From positions 527,001-591,000 of the forward strand of contig CP113924.1 of the NCBI GenBank assembly GCA_029391995.1: a stretch of DNA of 64,000 nucleotides, written 5' to 3'. Made by a program: the position numbers and the translations under genes. Below are positions 40,341 through 52,140 of this stretch, in pieces. The number at the start of each line of letters is the position of its first letter. The stretch's first letter is position 1. Source of the DNA: Streptococcaceae bacterium ESL0729. Its GTDB lineage: Bacteria; Bacillota; Bacilli; Lactobacillales; Streptococcaceae. The notes under the pieces are model-generated. The model was not told the DNA's origin and did no database searches. It saw only the letters and a program-made list of their open reading frames with translations.

Positions 40341-43300
40341 ATGCCTAGACGTACAGATATAAATAAAATTATGGTAATCGGAAGTGGCCCAATCATCATT
40401 GGACAGGCTGCTGAATTTGATTATGCTGGAACCCAAGCCTGTTTGGCCCTTAAGGAAGAAGGATATGAGGTTGTCCTTGTAAACTCAAATCCAGCAACAA
40501 TCATGACTGATAAGGAGATTGCTGATTCAGTCTATATCGAGCCTATAACTCTTGAATTTGTAAGTCGTATCCTTAGGAAGGAAAGACCTGACGCCATCCT
40601 ACCAACCCTTGGTGGACAAACTGGTCTTAACATGGCCATGTCCCTTGCCGAAAGTGGTATTTTAGATGAGCTTAATATCGAACTTTTGGGAACCAAGCTA
40701 TCAGCCATCGACCAGGCAGAAGACAGGGACTTATTTAAGCGACTAATGGAAGAACTTGATCAACCTATTCCTGAAAGTGAGATTGTAAATACAGTTGAAG
40801 AAGCCCTTGAGTTTGCAGCTACAATTGGTTATCCAGTTATCGTGCGTCCAGCCTTCACTCTAGGTGGAACTGGTGGTGGTATGTGTGACAATCCTGAAGA
40901 GTTGCGTGAAATTGCAGCCAACGGTCTAAAATTATCACCAGCTACCCAGTGTTTGATTGAACGCTCAATTGCAGGTTTTAAAGAGATTGAGTATGAAGTT
41001 ATGCGGGACGCAGCTGACAATGCAATTGTTGTTTGTAACATGGAAAACTTTGATCCAGTTGGAGTTCATACGGGAGATTCAATCGTTTTTGCACCAAGTC
41101 AAACACTTTCTGACACCGAATATCAAATGCTCCGTGATGCCAGTCTTAAAATCATCCGTGCCCTAAAAATCGAGGGAGGCTGTAATGTCCAGCTAGCTCT
41201 TGATCCCCACTCATTTAAGTATTATGTAATCGAAGTTAACCCACGTGTTTCTAGGTCATCTGCTCTAGCATCTAAGGCAACAGGTTATCCGATTGCTAAA
41301 CTTGCTGCCAAAATCGCTGTAGGTTTCACTCTTGATGAAATGATTAACCCAGTTACTGGTACCACTTATGCCATGTTTGAGCCAGCTCTTGACTATGTGG
41401 TTTCAAAAATTCCACGCTTCCCCTTTGATAAGTTTGAGCAAGGGGACCGCCACCTTGGTACGCAAATGAAAGCAACTGGTGAGGTCATGGCCTTAGGTCG
41501 TAACATTGAAGAAAGCCTTCTTAAGGCCATCAGAAGTCTTGAGATTGGTGCCTACCATAATGAAAGTGAAGAGGCAAGCCTTGCTAGTGAAGATGAACTT
41601 TACGAAAAGATTGTTAAGGTGCAAGATGACCGTATCTTCTTCCTGTCAGAAGCCATTCGTCGTGGTATCTCAATTGAAGAAATTGCAGAGCTTACAAAGA
41701 TTGATATCTTCTTCCTTGACAAACTACTTCATATTATTGAGCTTGAAGGTGAGCTTAAAACTCATGTCTTCAATCCAGATCTTTTAAAAGAAGCTAAGAG
41801 GAATGGTTTTTCAGACCGTAAGATTGGTGATTTATGGTCAATGACGCCTGAAAAAGTTCGCGAAATGCGTACAAAAAATGGGATTCTACCAGTCTACAAG
41901 ATGGTTGATACCTGTGCGGCTGAATTCGTTAGTCAAACACCATATTTTTATTCAAGTTATGAATTTGAGCAAGAGTCTCATAAGTCTGACAAGGAAAGTG
42001 TTCTTGTTCTTGGTAGTGGTCCAATCCGGATTGGTCAAGGGGTTGAGTTTGACTATGCAACAGTTCACTCAATTAAGGCCATTCAAAAATTAGGCTATGA
42101 AGCAATTGTTATGAACTCTAATCCTGAGACTGTCTCAACTGACTTTTCAGTATCTGATAAACTCTACTTTGAGCCCCTAACATTTGAAGATGTCATGAAT
42201 GTTATCGACCTTGAACAACCTCTTGGAGTTGTGGTTCAGTTTGGTGGTCAAACAGCGATTAATCTAGCATCAAGCTTAGAAAAAGCAGGTGTCAAGATTC
42301 TTGGGACACAGGTTCGTGATTTAGACCGTGCTGAGGACCGTGATGAATTTGAGCGTGCCTTAAAAGATTTAGATATCCCGCAACCTCCTGGTGCTACAGC
42401 AACCAATGAGGAAGAGGCAGTTGCTACAGCCAATATGATTGGTTATCCAGTTCTTATTCGTCCTTCTTATGTTCTTGGTGGACGTGCCATGGAAATTGTA
42501 GCCAATGAAAATGACCTCAGGTCTTACATGAGAACAGCCGTTAAGGCAAGTCCTGATCACCCAGTCCTTGTAGACTCATATTTAGTGGGTCAAGAGTGTG
42601 AGGTTGATGCCATCTGTGACGGAGAAACAGTTCTAATTCCAGGAATTATGGAACACATTGAGCGTGCTGGGGTCCACTCAGGAGATTCAATGGCTGTTTA
42701 TCCACCTCAAAGTTTCAGCCAGGAAATCATTGACACCATTGTTGACTATACCAAACGACTTGCAACAGGACTTAACTGTCTTGGAATGATGAACATCCAG
42801 TTTGTTATCCACCAGGATAAGGTTTATGTTATTGAGGTAAATCCAAGGGCAAGTAGGACAGTTCCCTTCCTAAGTAAGGTAACTGATATTCCGATGGCTC
42901 AAGTTGCAACCCAAGCCATTCTTGGTAAGAAAATCAAGGACATGGGCTACGGTGAAGGTCTAGCTCCTGTAAGTGAGCAGGTCCATGTTAAGGCTCCGGT
43001 CTTCTCTTTCACTAAACTTCAAAAGGTTGATACTCTTTTAGGACCTGAAATGAAGTCAACAGGTGAGGTCATGGGAAGTGATGATACCTTAGCTAAGGCC
43101 CTTTATAAGGCCTTTGAAGCCAGCCATATCCACCTACCAGAATTCGGTAGTGTCCTATTTACAGTTGCAGATAGCGATAAAAAAGAAGCCTTAGAGCTTG
43201 CTAGACGCTTTTCTGACATCGGCTACAGCATTCTTGCTACCAAGGGGACTGCTAGCTTCTTTGCTAAGGAAGGAATCAACGTTAAGGCTGTTAATAAGAT

Positions 43301-43520
43301 TGGAGAGGCTGAAGATGACATTCTTTCACTAATTGCTGGAGGTCATCTGGCTGCAGTGGTCAATACAACAGGAACTGACCGTAATCTTGAAAACGATGAT
43401 AGTCTCTTTATCCGCCGTGAGGCCGTTGAACGAGGAGTTCCCTTGTTTACAGCCCTTGATACAACGGACGCCATCTTAAAAGTTCTTGAAACAAGAGCCT
43501 TTAGCATTCATAAAATTTAA
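40341..43520 (+). CDS. carB: carbamoyl-phosphate synthase large subunit
   Basis: Makes carbamoyl phosphate from ammonia, bicarbonate and two ATP. Two homologous ATP-grasp halves are evident: each begins with a GSGPI-type motif ([20 protein letters not shown] near residue 12 and [19 protein letters not shown] near 555), followed by an oligomerisation region and a C-terminal MGS-like allosteric domain (from about 930). Length 1059 residues. AAGGAGAAG precedes the ATG. It is followed by 143 untranslated bases with two hairpins. Confidence 0.96.
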   Translation: MPRRTDINKIMVIGSGPIIIGQAAEFDYAGTQACLALKEEGYEVVLVNSNPATIMTDKEIADSVYIEPITLEFVSRILRKERPDAILPTLGGQTGLNMAMSLAESGILDELNIELLGTKLSAIDQAEDRDLFKRLMEELDQPIPESEIVNTVEEALEFAATIGYPVIVRPAFTLGGTGGGMCDNPEELREIAANGLKLSPATQCLIERSIAGFKEIEYEVMRDAADNAIVVCNMENFDPVGVHTGDSIVFAPSQTLSDTEYQMLRDASLKIIRALKIEGGCNVQLALDPHSFKYYVIEVNPRVSRSSALASKATGYPIAKLAAKIAVGFTLDEMINPVTGTTYAMFEPALDYVVSKIPRFPFDKFEQGDRHLGTQMKATGEVMALGRNIEESLLKAIRSLEIGAYHNESEEASLASEDELYEKIVKVQDDRIFFLSEAIRRGISIEEIAELTKIDIFFLDKLLHIIELEGELKTHVFNPDLLKEAKRNGFSDRKIGDLWSMTPEKVREMRTKNGILPVYKMVDTCAAEFVSQTPYFYSSYEFEQESHKSDKESVLVLGSGPIRIGQGVEFDYATVHSIKAIQKLGYEAIVMNSNPETVSTDFSVSDKLYFEPLTFEDVMNVIDLEQPLGVVVQFGGQTAINLASSLEKAGVKILGTQVRDLDRAEDRDEFERALKDLDIPQPPGATATNEEEAVATANMIGYPVLIRPSYVLGGRAMEIVANENDLRSYMRTAVKASPDHPVLVDSYLVGQECEVDAICDGETVLIPGIMEHIERAGVHSGDSMAVYPPQSFSQEIIDTIVDYTKRLATGLNCLGMMNIQFVIHQDKVYVIEVNPRASRTVPFLSKVTDIPMAQVATQAILGKKIKDMGYGEGLAPVSEQVHVKAPVFSFTKLQKVDTLLGPEMKSTGEVMGSDDTLAKALYKAFEASHIHLPEFGSVLFTVADSDKKEALELARRFSDIGYSILATKGTASFFAKEGINVKAVNKIGEAEDDILSLIAGGHLAAVVNTTGTDRNLENDDSLFIRREAVERGVPLFTALDTTDAILKVLETRAFSIHKI

Positions 43521-43528
43521 GACCAGGA

Positions 43529-43573
43529 TGATACCATTTAATAGCTTGTTTCTAAGCATATTAAGTGGTATCA
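43529..43573 (+). other. long intercistronic hairpin after carB
   Basis: TGATACCA...TGGTATCA closes a nearly perfect stem that continues TTTAATA/TATTAAG and GCTT/AAGC, with one mismatch, one bulge and a six-base loop. No T run follows, so it is more likely an RNA processing or stability element than a terminator. Confidence 0.7.
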
Positions 43574-43599
43574 CTTGCGATTGGCTTAAAAAGAAGTAG

Positions 43600-43629
43600 T
43601 TACAGCTAATAATTAATAACTAGCTGTAA
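43600..43629 (+). other. second intercistronic hairpin before pyrK
   Basis: TTACAGCTA - 12 bases - TAGCTGTAA, perfect 9-base arms, 35 bases before the pyrK start. No T run follows. Confidence 0.65.
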
Positions 43630-43663
43630 GAGAAAAAGAGATGATAATTTGTTTGGGGGGCAA

Positions 43664-46060
<2,397 letters not shown>

Positions 46061-46109
46061 AAAAGGTAAATCACCAGTAAATTAAATTATTATAGATTAG
46101 GGAGAAACC

Positions 46110-46739
46110 ATGACAAAATCACAAGACATCGCTAAAGACCTACTTGACATTAAAGCTGTATTTTTATCACCAAAGGCTCCATTTACCTGGGCAAGTGGTA
46201 TCAAATCACCAATCTATACAGATAACAGGATTACTATTAGTTATCCTCCTGTTCGCCGTCAAATTGCTGAAGCCTTTGCTGAAGAAATTAAGGCTAATTT
46301 CCCAGATGTAGAGGTAATTGCTGGTGCTGCAACAGGTGGAGTACCTCACGCAGCATGGGTTGCTGAAATTCTTGATTTACCTATGGTTTACATTAGAAGT
46401 AAGGCTAAAGACCATGGTGCAGGAAATCAAATTGAAGGCCGTATTGAAAAAGGTCAAAAGATGGTCATCATTGAAGATTTAATCTCAACAGGTGGTTCAG
46501 TAATTGGTACAGCTGAGGCTGCCCGTCGTGAGGGAGCAGACGTTTTAGGAGTGGCTGCAATCTTTACCTATGAACTTCCAAGAGGGATTGAAAACTTTAA
46601 ACAGGCTGATCTTCCTTTAATAACTCTTTCAAATTATACAGACCTAATTGAGATTGCTAAGGAAACTGGCTATGTAGACCAAGAGGAGCTTGATCTTCTT
46701 AAACGCTTCAAAGACAATCAAGAAGATTGGCAGGACTAG
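46110..46739 (+). CDS. pyrE: orotate phosphoribosyltransferase
   Basis: Couples orotate with PRPP to form OMP, the substrate of PyrF. The PRPP motif [16 protein letters not shown] and an N-terminal [16 protein letters not shown] region fit the OPRTase family. Length 209 residues. AGGGAGAAA precedes the ATG. pyrC follows after six bases. Confidence 0.95.
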   Translation: MTKSQDIAKDLLDIKAVFLSPKAPFTWASGIKSPIYTDNRITISYPPVRRQIAEAFAEEIKANFPDVEVIAGAATGGVPHAAWVAEILDLPMVYIRSKAKDHGAGNQIEGRIEKGQKMVIIEDLISTGGSVIGTAEAARREGADVLGVAAIFTYELPRGIENFKQADLPLITLSNYTDLIEIAKETGYVDQEELDLLKRFKDNQEDWQD

Positions 46740-46745
46740 ATTACT

Positions 46746-48023
46746 ATGACAAAGACAAAATTATTAATAAAAAATGGTCGCCTAGTTGATCCAGCCAGTA
46801 AGTTTGATGGACTGGCAGATATCCTCATTGAAGATGGGAAGATTATCCAAATAGCTGAAAATATCACAGCGGAAGCAGACCTTATTGATGCTTCAGGCTA
46901 TGTGGTAGCACCTGGTCTAATCGACGTTCATGTTCATTTTCGTGAGCCGGGACAAACCCACAAGGAAGATATCCATACGGGAGCTTTATCTGCGGCCCGC
47001 GGTGGTTTTACAACAGTCGTAATGATGGCCAATACCAATCCTACAATCTCAACTGTTGAGGTTTTATCTGAGGTTCTTGAGAGTGCCAACAAGGAAGCCA
47101 TTAATATTGAATCAGTAGCGACAATCACCAAAAATTTTGACGGGGAAAACCTTGTTGACTTTAAGGGACTTCTAGCCGCAGGAGCAGTTGGTTTTTCAGA
47201 TGATGGAATTCCCCTGGCTAATTCAGCCATGGTTAGACGTGCCATGCAGGAAGCCAAGAAGTTTGACACTTTGATTAGCCTTCATGAGGAAGATCCAGCT
47301 CTTACAGGTATTCTTGGAATCAATGACGGAGAAGTTAGCCATAAATGTGGCTTTACTGGAGCACCAACAGTTAGTGAATACAGCATGGTAGCCCGTGATG
47401 CCATGATTGCTTATGATACCAAGGCCCGTGTTCACTTCCAGCACATGTCAGCCAAGGAAAGTGTCGATGTAATCAGATTTGTCAAAGGACTTGGAGCAAA
47501 TATCAGCTCAGAAGTTACCCCTCAACATTTTTCCATAACTGAGGAAGAAATATTTAGATCAGGGACTAATGCCAAGTTGAACCCTCCTCTAAGAAGGGAA
47601 GAGGACCGTCTAGCAGCCATTCGTGGTCTTCAAGATGGAACAATTGATGTTATTGCAACAGACCATGCCCCTCACACCCACGAGGAAAAAGATCAAGAAT
47701 TAACCAAGGCACCAAGTGGAATGACCGGTCTTGAAACCTCCCTCCAACTTGGTTTGACCCATCTAGTAGATAAGGATTACTTAAGCCTTATGGAACTTCT
47801 TGAAAAAATGACAATCAATCCTGCCAAACTTTATGATTTTGACAAGGGTTATTTAAGCGTTGGTGGACCAGCAGACTTAGTCATTTTTGATGACCAGAAA
47901 AAAGTTCTTATTGAGCAAGATTTTGCTTCTAAGGCAAGCAATACTCCCTTTATCAATCAAGAGCTCACAGGTCAGATTGAATATACTATCTGTAATGGTA
48001 AAATTGTCTATAAAAAAAATTAA
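46746..48023 (+). CDS. pyrC: dihydroorotase
   Basis: Zinc amidohydrolase that cyclises carbamoyl aspartate to dihydroorotate. The metal-binding [10 protein letters not shown], later His-containing [13 protein letters not shown] and the C-terminal amidohydrolase fold are typical of class I dihydroorotases (425 residues). It ends the operon, so all six UMP biosynthetic steps, uracil uptake and regulation are encoded together. The ribosome binding site is poor (AGGACT); translation is probably coupled to pyrE. Confidence 0.95.
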   Translation: MTKTKLLIKNGRLVDPASKFDGLADILIEDGKIIQIAENITAEADLIDASGYVVAPGLIDVHVHFREPGQTHKEDIHTGALSAARGGFTTVVMMANTNPTISTVEVLSEVLESANKEAINIESVATITKNFDGENLVDFKGLLAAGAVGFSDDGIPLANSAMVRRAMQEAKKFDTLISLHEEDPALTGILGINDGEVSHKCGFTGAPTVSEYSMVARDAMIAYDTKARVHFQHMSAKESVDVIRFVKGLGANISSEVTPQHFSITEEEIFRSGTNAKLNPPLRREEDRLAAIRGLQDGTIDVIATDHAPHTHEEKDQELTKAPSGMTGLETSLQLGLTHLVDKDYLSLMELLEKMTINPAKLYDFDKGYLSVGGPADLVIFDDQKKVLIEQDFASKASNTPFINQELTGQIEYTICNGKIVYKKN

Positions 48024-48024
48024 A

Positions 48025-48050
48025 AAGGTGTCCTTAAGGGCACCTTCTTT
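48025..48050 (+). terminator. terminator of the pyr operon
   Basis: AAGGTG-T-CCTTAAGG-G-CACCTT stem directly after the pyrC stop, followed by a short T-rich stretch. Confidence 0.75.
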
Positions 48051-48161
48051 GATTCAGTCCGAGGGCTTATGGTAATAAAGAGTAAGCTATGATAAAATAC
48101 ACTAGCTAGTAGTTCCATCTAATCCTACTATGTTTTTGCAAATACACTTAAGGATGAGGAG

Positions 48162-48314
48162 ATGAGTATGATAGGACTTGTAATGTTCATATTTATAATC
48201 ATAATGCTACTAATGGCTAGTTTAGAACTTTTTTCAAGTTGCTTCATGGTATTAATCAAATGGATAGTAATTATCTTTATTATCTACTGCCTATATAAAG
48301 CAGTTAGTGGCTAA
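48162..48314 (+). CDS. small hydrophobic membrane peptide (unknown)
   Basis: An unrecognised 50-residue frame starting ATG at 48162 behind AAGGATGAGGAG. It has two hydrophobic stretches (IGLVMFIFIIIMLLMASLEL and a second one from about residue 34, WIVIIFIIYCLY) and a short KAVSG end. TGATAAAAT about 70 bases upstream is an extended -10, and a strong terminator follows the stop codon by zero bases. The combination of good promoter, ribosome binding site and terminator supports a real gene. A toxin-like or regulatory small membrane protein is possible, but no antitoxin RNA was seen. Confidence 0.6.
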   Translation: MSMIGLVMFIFIIIMLLMASLELFSSCFMVLIKWIVIIFIIYCLYKAVSG

Positions 48315-48343
48315 AAAAACCAACCCTTGGGTTGGTTTTTTTT
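48313..48343. terminator. bidirectional terminator
   Basis: AAAAAAACCAACCC/GGGTTGGTTTTTTTT. It serves the small membrane peptide gene and the convergent FMN reductase gene, whose stop codon lies at its edge. Confidence 0.9.
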
Positions 48344-48893
48344 ATTTGGTAAGTTTGGTAAAGAATGAAACATAGGCATCAACAATCCCTTGAACATACT
48401 GTTCAGTAGCAGGGACAAATTTGTCATCCTCATCCAGTAGTTTGTCGATGTGACCAAGGTAGGCCTCAGGTGATTGTAAGATGGGCATATTTGGAAAGAC
48501 TAAGCTCTGGCGAAGGGCGTGATTAGCCCCAAAACCACCAGTCGCACCAGGAGAAGAGCTTACTACAAGGGCGGGTTTTCCGTCCCAAACATTGAAGCCA
48601 TAAGGACGGCTCCCCACGTCAATGGCATTTTTAATGGCCGCACTGACGCTCCTATTGTACTCGGGCGTTACAAAAACAATCCCGTCCACTTCTTTGACCT
48701 TATTTCTGAAGGTTGTCCAGCTTTCTGGAGCACGATTCTCATCGTCAAAGTCTTGGTTGTACATATCTAGGTCATTGATATCGATAATTTCAACATCAAA
48801 TCCTTCTGGAAACATGCTTAAAAGATTTTTAGCAATCTTTTTACTGAAAGCAGCCTTTCTTAAGCTACCTACGATAATTCCAATTTTGCTCAT
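48342..48893 (-). CDS. NADPH-dependent FMN reductase family protein
   Basis: A flavodoxin-fold NAD(P)H:FMN or quinone/azo reductase of 183 residues. The FMN phosphate loop GSLRKAAFSKKIA is at residues 9-21, and the FMN ring motif TPEYNRSVSAAIKNAID near residue 75 is diagnostic. The frame extends to 48917, but AAGGAGGA at the proper distance selects the ATG at 48893 (MSKIGIIVG). It is transcribed alone and divergently from folC. The specific substrate cannot be read from sequence. Confidence 0.9.
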   Translation of the reverse strand: MSKIGIIVGSLRKAAFSKKIAKNLLSMFPEGFDVEIIDINDLDMYNQDFDDENRAPESWTTFRNKVKEVDGIVFVTPEYNRSVSAAIKNAIDVGSRPYGFNVWDGKPALVVSSSPGATGGFGANHALRQSLVFPNMPILQSPEAYLGHIDKLLDEDDKFVPATEQYVQGIVDAYVSFFTKLTK

Positions 48894-48913
48894 AAGATTC
48901 CTCCTTAGGATAT

Positions 48914-48975
48914 ACAAACTTATATTTGTTTACGTTTACAAGGTAAAATATAGCACTATGAAAATGAAATTTCAA
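48914..48975 (-). promoter_or_regulatory. promoter and possible operator of the FMN reductase gene
   Basis: On the minus strand: TTGAAA (48975-48970), 17-base spacer, TATATT (48952-48947). Downstream of the -10 are a tandem hexamer GTAAACGTAAAC (48939-48928) and an inverted repeat ACAAA-N6-TTTGT (48914-48929), placed where a repressor would block transcription. Confidence 0.55.
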
Positions 48976-49027
48976 TTATTTAGTATTTACTTGTTGATGG
49001 ACTTTTGACTTGTCCTTTAAGTTTTCT

Positions 49028-49056
49028 TTGTCATTACTAAGGCTTTTAGCTATAAT
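49028..49056 (+). promoter_or_regulatory. promoter of folC
   Basis: TTGTCA (49028-49033), 17-base spacer, TATAAT (49051-49056); the leader is only about 10 bases and just holds GAGGTG before the GTG start. Confidence 0.7.
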
Positions 49057-49073
49057 TGAGTTGAGGTGAAAAA

Positions 49074-50372
49074 GTGGTTAATAAAAAAGATATAGCAGCT
49101 GTGACTTGGATTCATGGCCGAAAAAAATTTGGTTCCAAGCCTGGAACCATTCGAATTGAACATTTGCTGAAGCTTTTGGGAAATCCTGAGCGTGATTTAA
49201 AGGTAATCCATATCGGTGGAACCAACGGTAAGGGTTCAACGGTAAGTAATCTGAAAAGCTTATTTATGGGGCAGGGTCTTAAGGTGGCAACCTTCACCTC
49301 GCCCTTCATCGAAGTTTTTAATGAACGAATTGCCATCAACGGTAATTTTATCTCTGATCAGGATTTGGACCGATTGACAGCCCAGGTAATTCCTTTAATT
49401 GAAGAGATGGATAAGGACGCAGAGGTTTCAGGTATTACGGAATTTGAAATCATTACAGCCCTAGCCTTCATGTACTTTAAGGAAAAAAAATGTGACCTAG
49501 TCTTACTTGAGGTGGGACTTGGTGGTCTCTATGATTCGACCAATGTCATCATTCCTGAAATTTCAGTGATTACAACCATCGGCCTAGATCACATGGACAT
49601 TTTAGGGGACACTCTTGAGAAGATAGCCTGGGAAAAAGCTGGAATCATAAAGGATGAGGTAGCTTTAGTAACTGGGAATATTGGTCAAGAGGCTTTGGCT
49701 GTTATTGAAAAAATAGCAGAAAAGAAAAGAAGCCCCCATTACAAGCTAGGAAGAGATTATAAGCTTTCAGAAGGAGCAAAAGACCTTAGATGGGGTGAGA
49801 ATTTTTACTTTAGCAATGAAGCCTTGCTTGATGAAGAATTTTATACTCCCCTTCAGGGACGCCATCAAATTGAAAATACGGGGCTTGCCCTTGAAGTCTT
49901 TTATCTTTACTGCAGGAAGGCCAATTTACCCTTTGAGCTTGAGGCTGTCAGGAAGTCCCTGTTGGAGGTTAAGTGGCCAGCCAGGATGGAGAAAGTCTCT
50001 GACAATCCCCTAATTATTTTAGACGGGGCCCATAATATCCATGCCATTGACCGGTTAGTCGATAATCTGTCTAAGGATTACGCTCATCTGCATAAAAAAA
50101 TAATCTTCTCAGCCCTTGAAACAAAGGATATTGAGGGAATGCTTACTAGGCTTTCAAACCTAGAGCAAACAGACCTTTATCTGACAACTTTTGACTTTCC
50201 AAAGGCCCTTAATCTTTCAAGTGAAGCTTATAAGGCCTACAAGCAATTTCCCGATTGGAAGTTGGCCCTTGGGGGAGTGCAAACAGACCTCAAGGAGGAT
50301 GATATGATTATCATTACAGGATCCCTTTATTTTATTTCACAAATTAGGGACGATTTTTTTAAGAAAAACTAG
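49074..50372 (+). CDS. folC: folylpolyglutamate synthase / dihydrofolate synthase
   Basis: Mur-ligase-fold enzyme that adds glutamate to folates (and possibly to dihydropteroate). The P-loop HIGGTNGKGSTV is at about residues 46-57; DILGDTLEKIAWEKAGI and LDGAHNIHAID are the other family motifs. Length 432 residues. The start is GTG behind GAGGTG. Twenty-six bases later starts the hydrolase gene, so folC heads a four-gene run. Confidence 0.93.
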   Translation: MVNKKDIAAVTWIHGRKKFGSKPGTIRIEHLLKLLGNPERDLKVIHIGGTNGKGSTVSNLKSLFMGQGLKVATFTSPFIEVFNERIAINGNFISDQDLDRLTAQVIPLIEEMDKDAEVSGITEFEIITALAFMYFKEKKCDLVLLEVGLGGLYDSTNVIIPEISVITTIGLDHMDILGDTLEKIAWEKAGIIKDEVALVTGNIGQEALAVIEKIAEKKRSPHYKLGRDYKLSEGAKDLRWGENFYFSNEALLDEEFYTPLQGRHQIENTGLALEVFYLYCRKANLPFELEAVRKSLLEVKWPARMEKVSDNPLIILDGAHNIHAIDRLVDNLSKDYAHLHKKIIFSALETKDIEGMLTRLSNLEQTDLYLTTFDFPKALNLSSEAYKAYKQFPDWKLALGGVQTDLKEDDMIIITGSLYFISQIRDDFFKKN

Positions 50373-50398
50373 CAGCCTAGCTGTTAAAGGAGGTATTA

Positions 50399-51388
50399 AT
50401 GGGAGTTATTTTCCTTTATCTATTACTTATTATTATTGCAATTTTACTTATAGCACTTGGATTTGTGGCTTGGTTTATTTCAGGAGCCATCGTCCAAAAG
50501 GATAACAAGTGGTACGCAAAAGTTGGTCATAGCCTAGCTAATCCAGATATTGACCAAGATCAGACTGATCCTTATGCCATTATTGAAAGGGAGCAAAATG
50601 AGCGTGCTCAAATGTTTTGGCAGGAAAAGTTAACTGAGAAAATAGTGATTTCAAGTTTTGATGGCCTAAAGCTTAAGGCCAACCTTTACAAGGTGAATCC
50701 TACTTCAAATAAATGGATTATTGGTGTCCACGGCTACCGCTCAAGTGGTCAAAGGGACATGCAGCTTGTAGTTGAGCAGCTGTCCAAAAATGGTTATAAC
50801 TTTTTAATTCCTGATATGAGGGCCCACGGGGAAAGTGAAGGTAAAATCATCACCATGGGCCACAAGGAGTCAATGGATCTGCTTGAATGGATAAACCTTC
50901 TTCTTGAAAGAGAGCCTAAGGCTGAAATTATTCTCTTTGGTGGTTCAATGGGTGCAACTACAACCATGCTGATTACTAATAATAGGCTACCCATCCAGGT
51001 TAAAGGTGCTGTTGCAGACTGTGGTTATACTTCCCTTGACTTAGAGTTTGCAGATTTGTTTAGCCGTATCTTTAAGCTACCAAAATTTCCCATTGTCTAT
51101 TTTATGGCCTTCTTTATTAAAAGAATGGCAGGCTTTTCAATCAGGGATGTTGACGTCAGGCCTTCTCTAAATAATAATGACCTGCCCATTTTATTCATCC
51201 ATGGGACAGCAGATAAATTTGTACCTCATCAAATGGCCTACAAAAATAATGAGGCCACTAGAGGTCCCAAGGAAATTTTCATGGTTGAAAATGCTCCCCA
51301 CCTATCCTCTTATGTTTATGAGGAAAAAAATTATTTTGAGACAGTTAATGAATTTTTAAACAAGTACATATGGAATAAGGAGAAGTAA
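50399..51388 (+). CDS. membrane-anchored alpha/beta hydrolase
   Basis: A 329-residue alpha/beta hydrolase with an N-terminal membrane helix (residues 3-30), so the catalytic domain is probably extracellular or membrane-bound. The nucleophile elbow is GGSMGA with Ser183, the acid lies in HGTADKFVP and the histidine in APHLSS; HGYRSSG forms the oxyanion loop. It resembles YqkD/FrsA-like family hydrolases; the substrate is unknown. AAAGGAGG precedes the ATG. It abuts the first of two small transporter genes without any gap. Confidence 0.85.
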   Translation: MGVIFLYLLLIIIAILLIALGFVAWFISGAIVQKDNKWYAKVGHSLANPDIDQDQTDPYAIIEREQNERAQMFWQEKLTEKIVISSFDGLKLKANLYKVNPTSNKWIIGVHGYRSSGQRDMQLVVEQLSKNGYNFLIPDMRAHGESEGKIITMGHKESMDLLEWINLLLEREPKAEIILFGGSMGATTTMLITNNRLPIQVKGAVADCGYTSLDLEFADLFSRIFKLPKFPIVYFMAFFIKRMAGFSIRDVDVRPSLNNNDLPILFIHGTADKFVPHQMAYKNNEATRGPKEIFMVENAPHLSSYVYEEKNYFETVNEFLNKYIWNKEK

Positions 51389-51760
51389 ATGCTTAATGAA
51401 AATAAAAGAATCCTGGGCTATCTGCTGGTTTTAGTAGCAGCCTTGGCCAGTAGTTTGGGCCAGCTGGCCTGGAAGTTTGGAGCAGAGACCAGTAGTAGTC
51501 TTGAGGCAACCCTTATGACCATTCTAGGCTTTGTTCTAGCAGGAGCTGGGATGATTGTTCTAATGGCATCATTTAGGTATGGTGAGGTTTCGATTTTACA
51601 ACCCATGATGAGTATTGGCTTTGCCTTTTCGGTCTTCTTTGGCTACTTATTTTTAGGTGAAGGTATTAGTCTAAACAAAATTTTAGGGGTCTTATTTATA
51701 GTTGCTGGAGCCTTTACCCTAGCCTATATTCCTAAAAAAGAAAGGGAGGAAGGTAAATAA
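51389..51760 (+). CDS. small EamA/SMR-like membrane protein, subunit 1
   Basis: A 123-residue protein with four hydrophobic segments (about 10-28, 38-58, 68-85, 92-112) and a charged tail. It corresponds to half of a drug/metabolite transporter and resembles EamA/SMR or ArnE-type proteins (PMMSIGFAFSVFFGYLFLGE is a typical end of the third and start of the fourth helix). AAGGAGAAG precedes the ATG, which directly follows the hydrolase stop. The next gene encodes a similar protein, suggesting a heterodimer. Confidence 0.78.
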   Translation: MLNENKRILGYLLVLVAALASSLGQLAWKFGAETSSSLEATLMTILGFVLAGAGMIVLMASFRYGEVSILQPMMSIGFAFSVFFGYLFLGEGISLNKILGVLFIVAGAFTLAYIPKKEREEGK

Positions 51761-51762
51761 TA

Positions 51763-52113
51763 ATGACTTTTCTTAAAATCGCCTTCTGGCTTTTAACCAC
51801 AACCTTTACAGGAAGTATCGGGGCTATTTACCTAAAAAAAGCCATGGATAAAATGCCAGTCCTATCAGTCCACAATATTCTTAGGTCAAAGGACTTTTAT
51901 CTGGGGTCCTTCTATTACATAGTAAGTGCTGGGACTAATATTGTTTTATTTAAGTATCTTGATTATTCAATCGCCTTTCCATTGACCTCAATCAGCTACA
52001 TCTGGACCATTATCATTTCCTACTTTATGTTTAGGGAAAAAATCAATGTTCAAAAACTTCTAGCAATCATTTTTATCATTGTAGGTGTCTTCTTCCTAGG
52101 AAGAGCTGGATAA
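51763..52113 (+). CDS. small EamA/SMR-like membrane protein, subunit 2
   Basis: A 116-residue protein with four hydrophobic segments and the helix 4 motif FREKINVQKLLAIIFIIVGVFFLG that mirrors its neighbour (FLGEGISLNKILGVLFIVAG). It starts two bases after subunit 1. The pair is likely to act as a heterodimer as in EbrAB or ArnEF; whether it moves drugs or a lipid-linked sugar is not decided by sequence. A bidirectional terminator follows. Confidence 0.78.
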   Translation: MTFLKIAFWLLTTTFTGSIGAIYLKKAMDKMPVLSVHNILRSKDFYLGSFYYIVSAGTNIVLFKYLDYSIAFPLTSISYIWTIIISYFMFREKINVQKLLAIIFIIVGVFFLGRAG

Positions 52114-52114
52114 C

Positions 52115-52136
52115 AAAAGAGCCCTTGGGCTCTTTT
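52115..52136. terminator. bidirectional terminator
   Basis: AAAAGAGCCC - TT - GGGCTCTTTT, between the transporter pair (plus) and the YeiH gene (minus). Confidence 0.88.
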
Positions 52137-52140
52137 ATTT

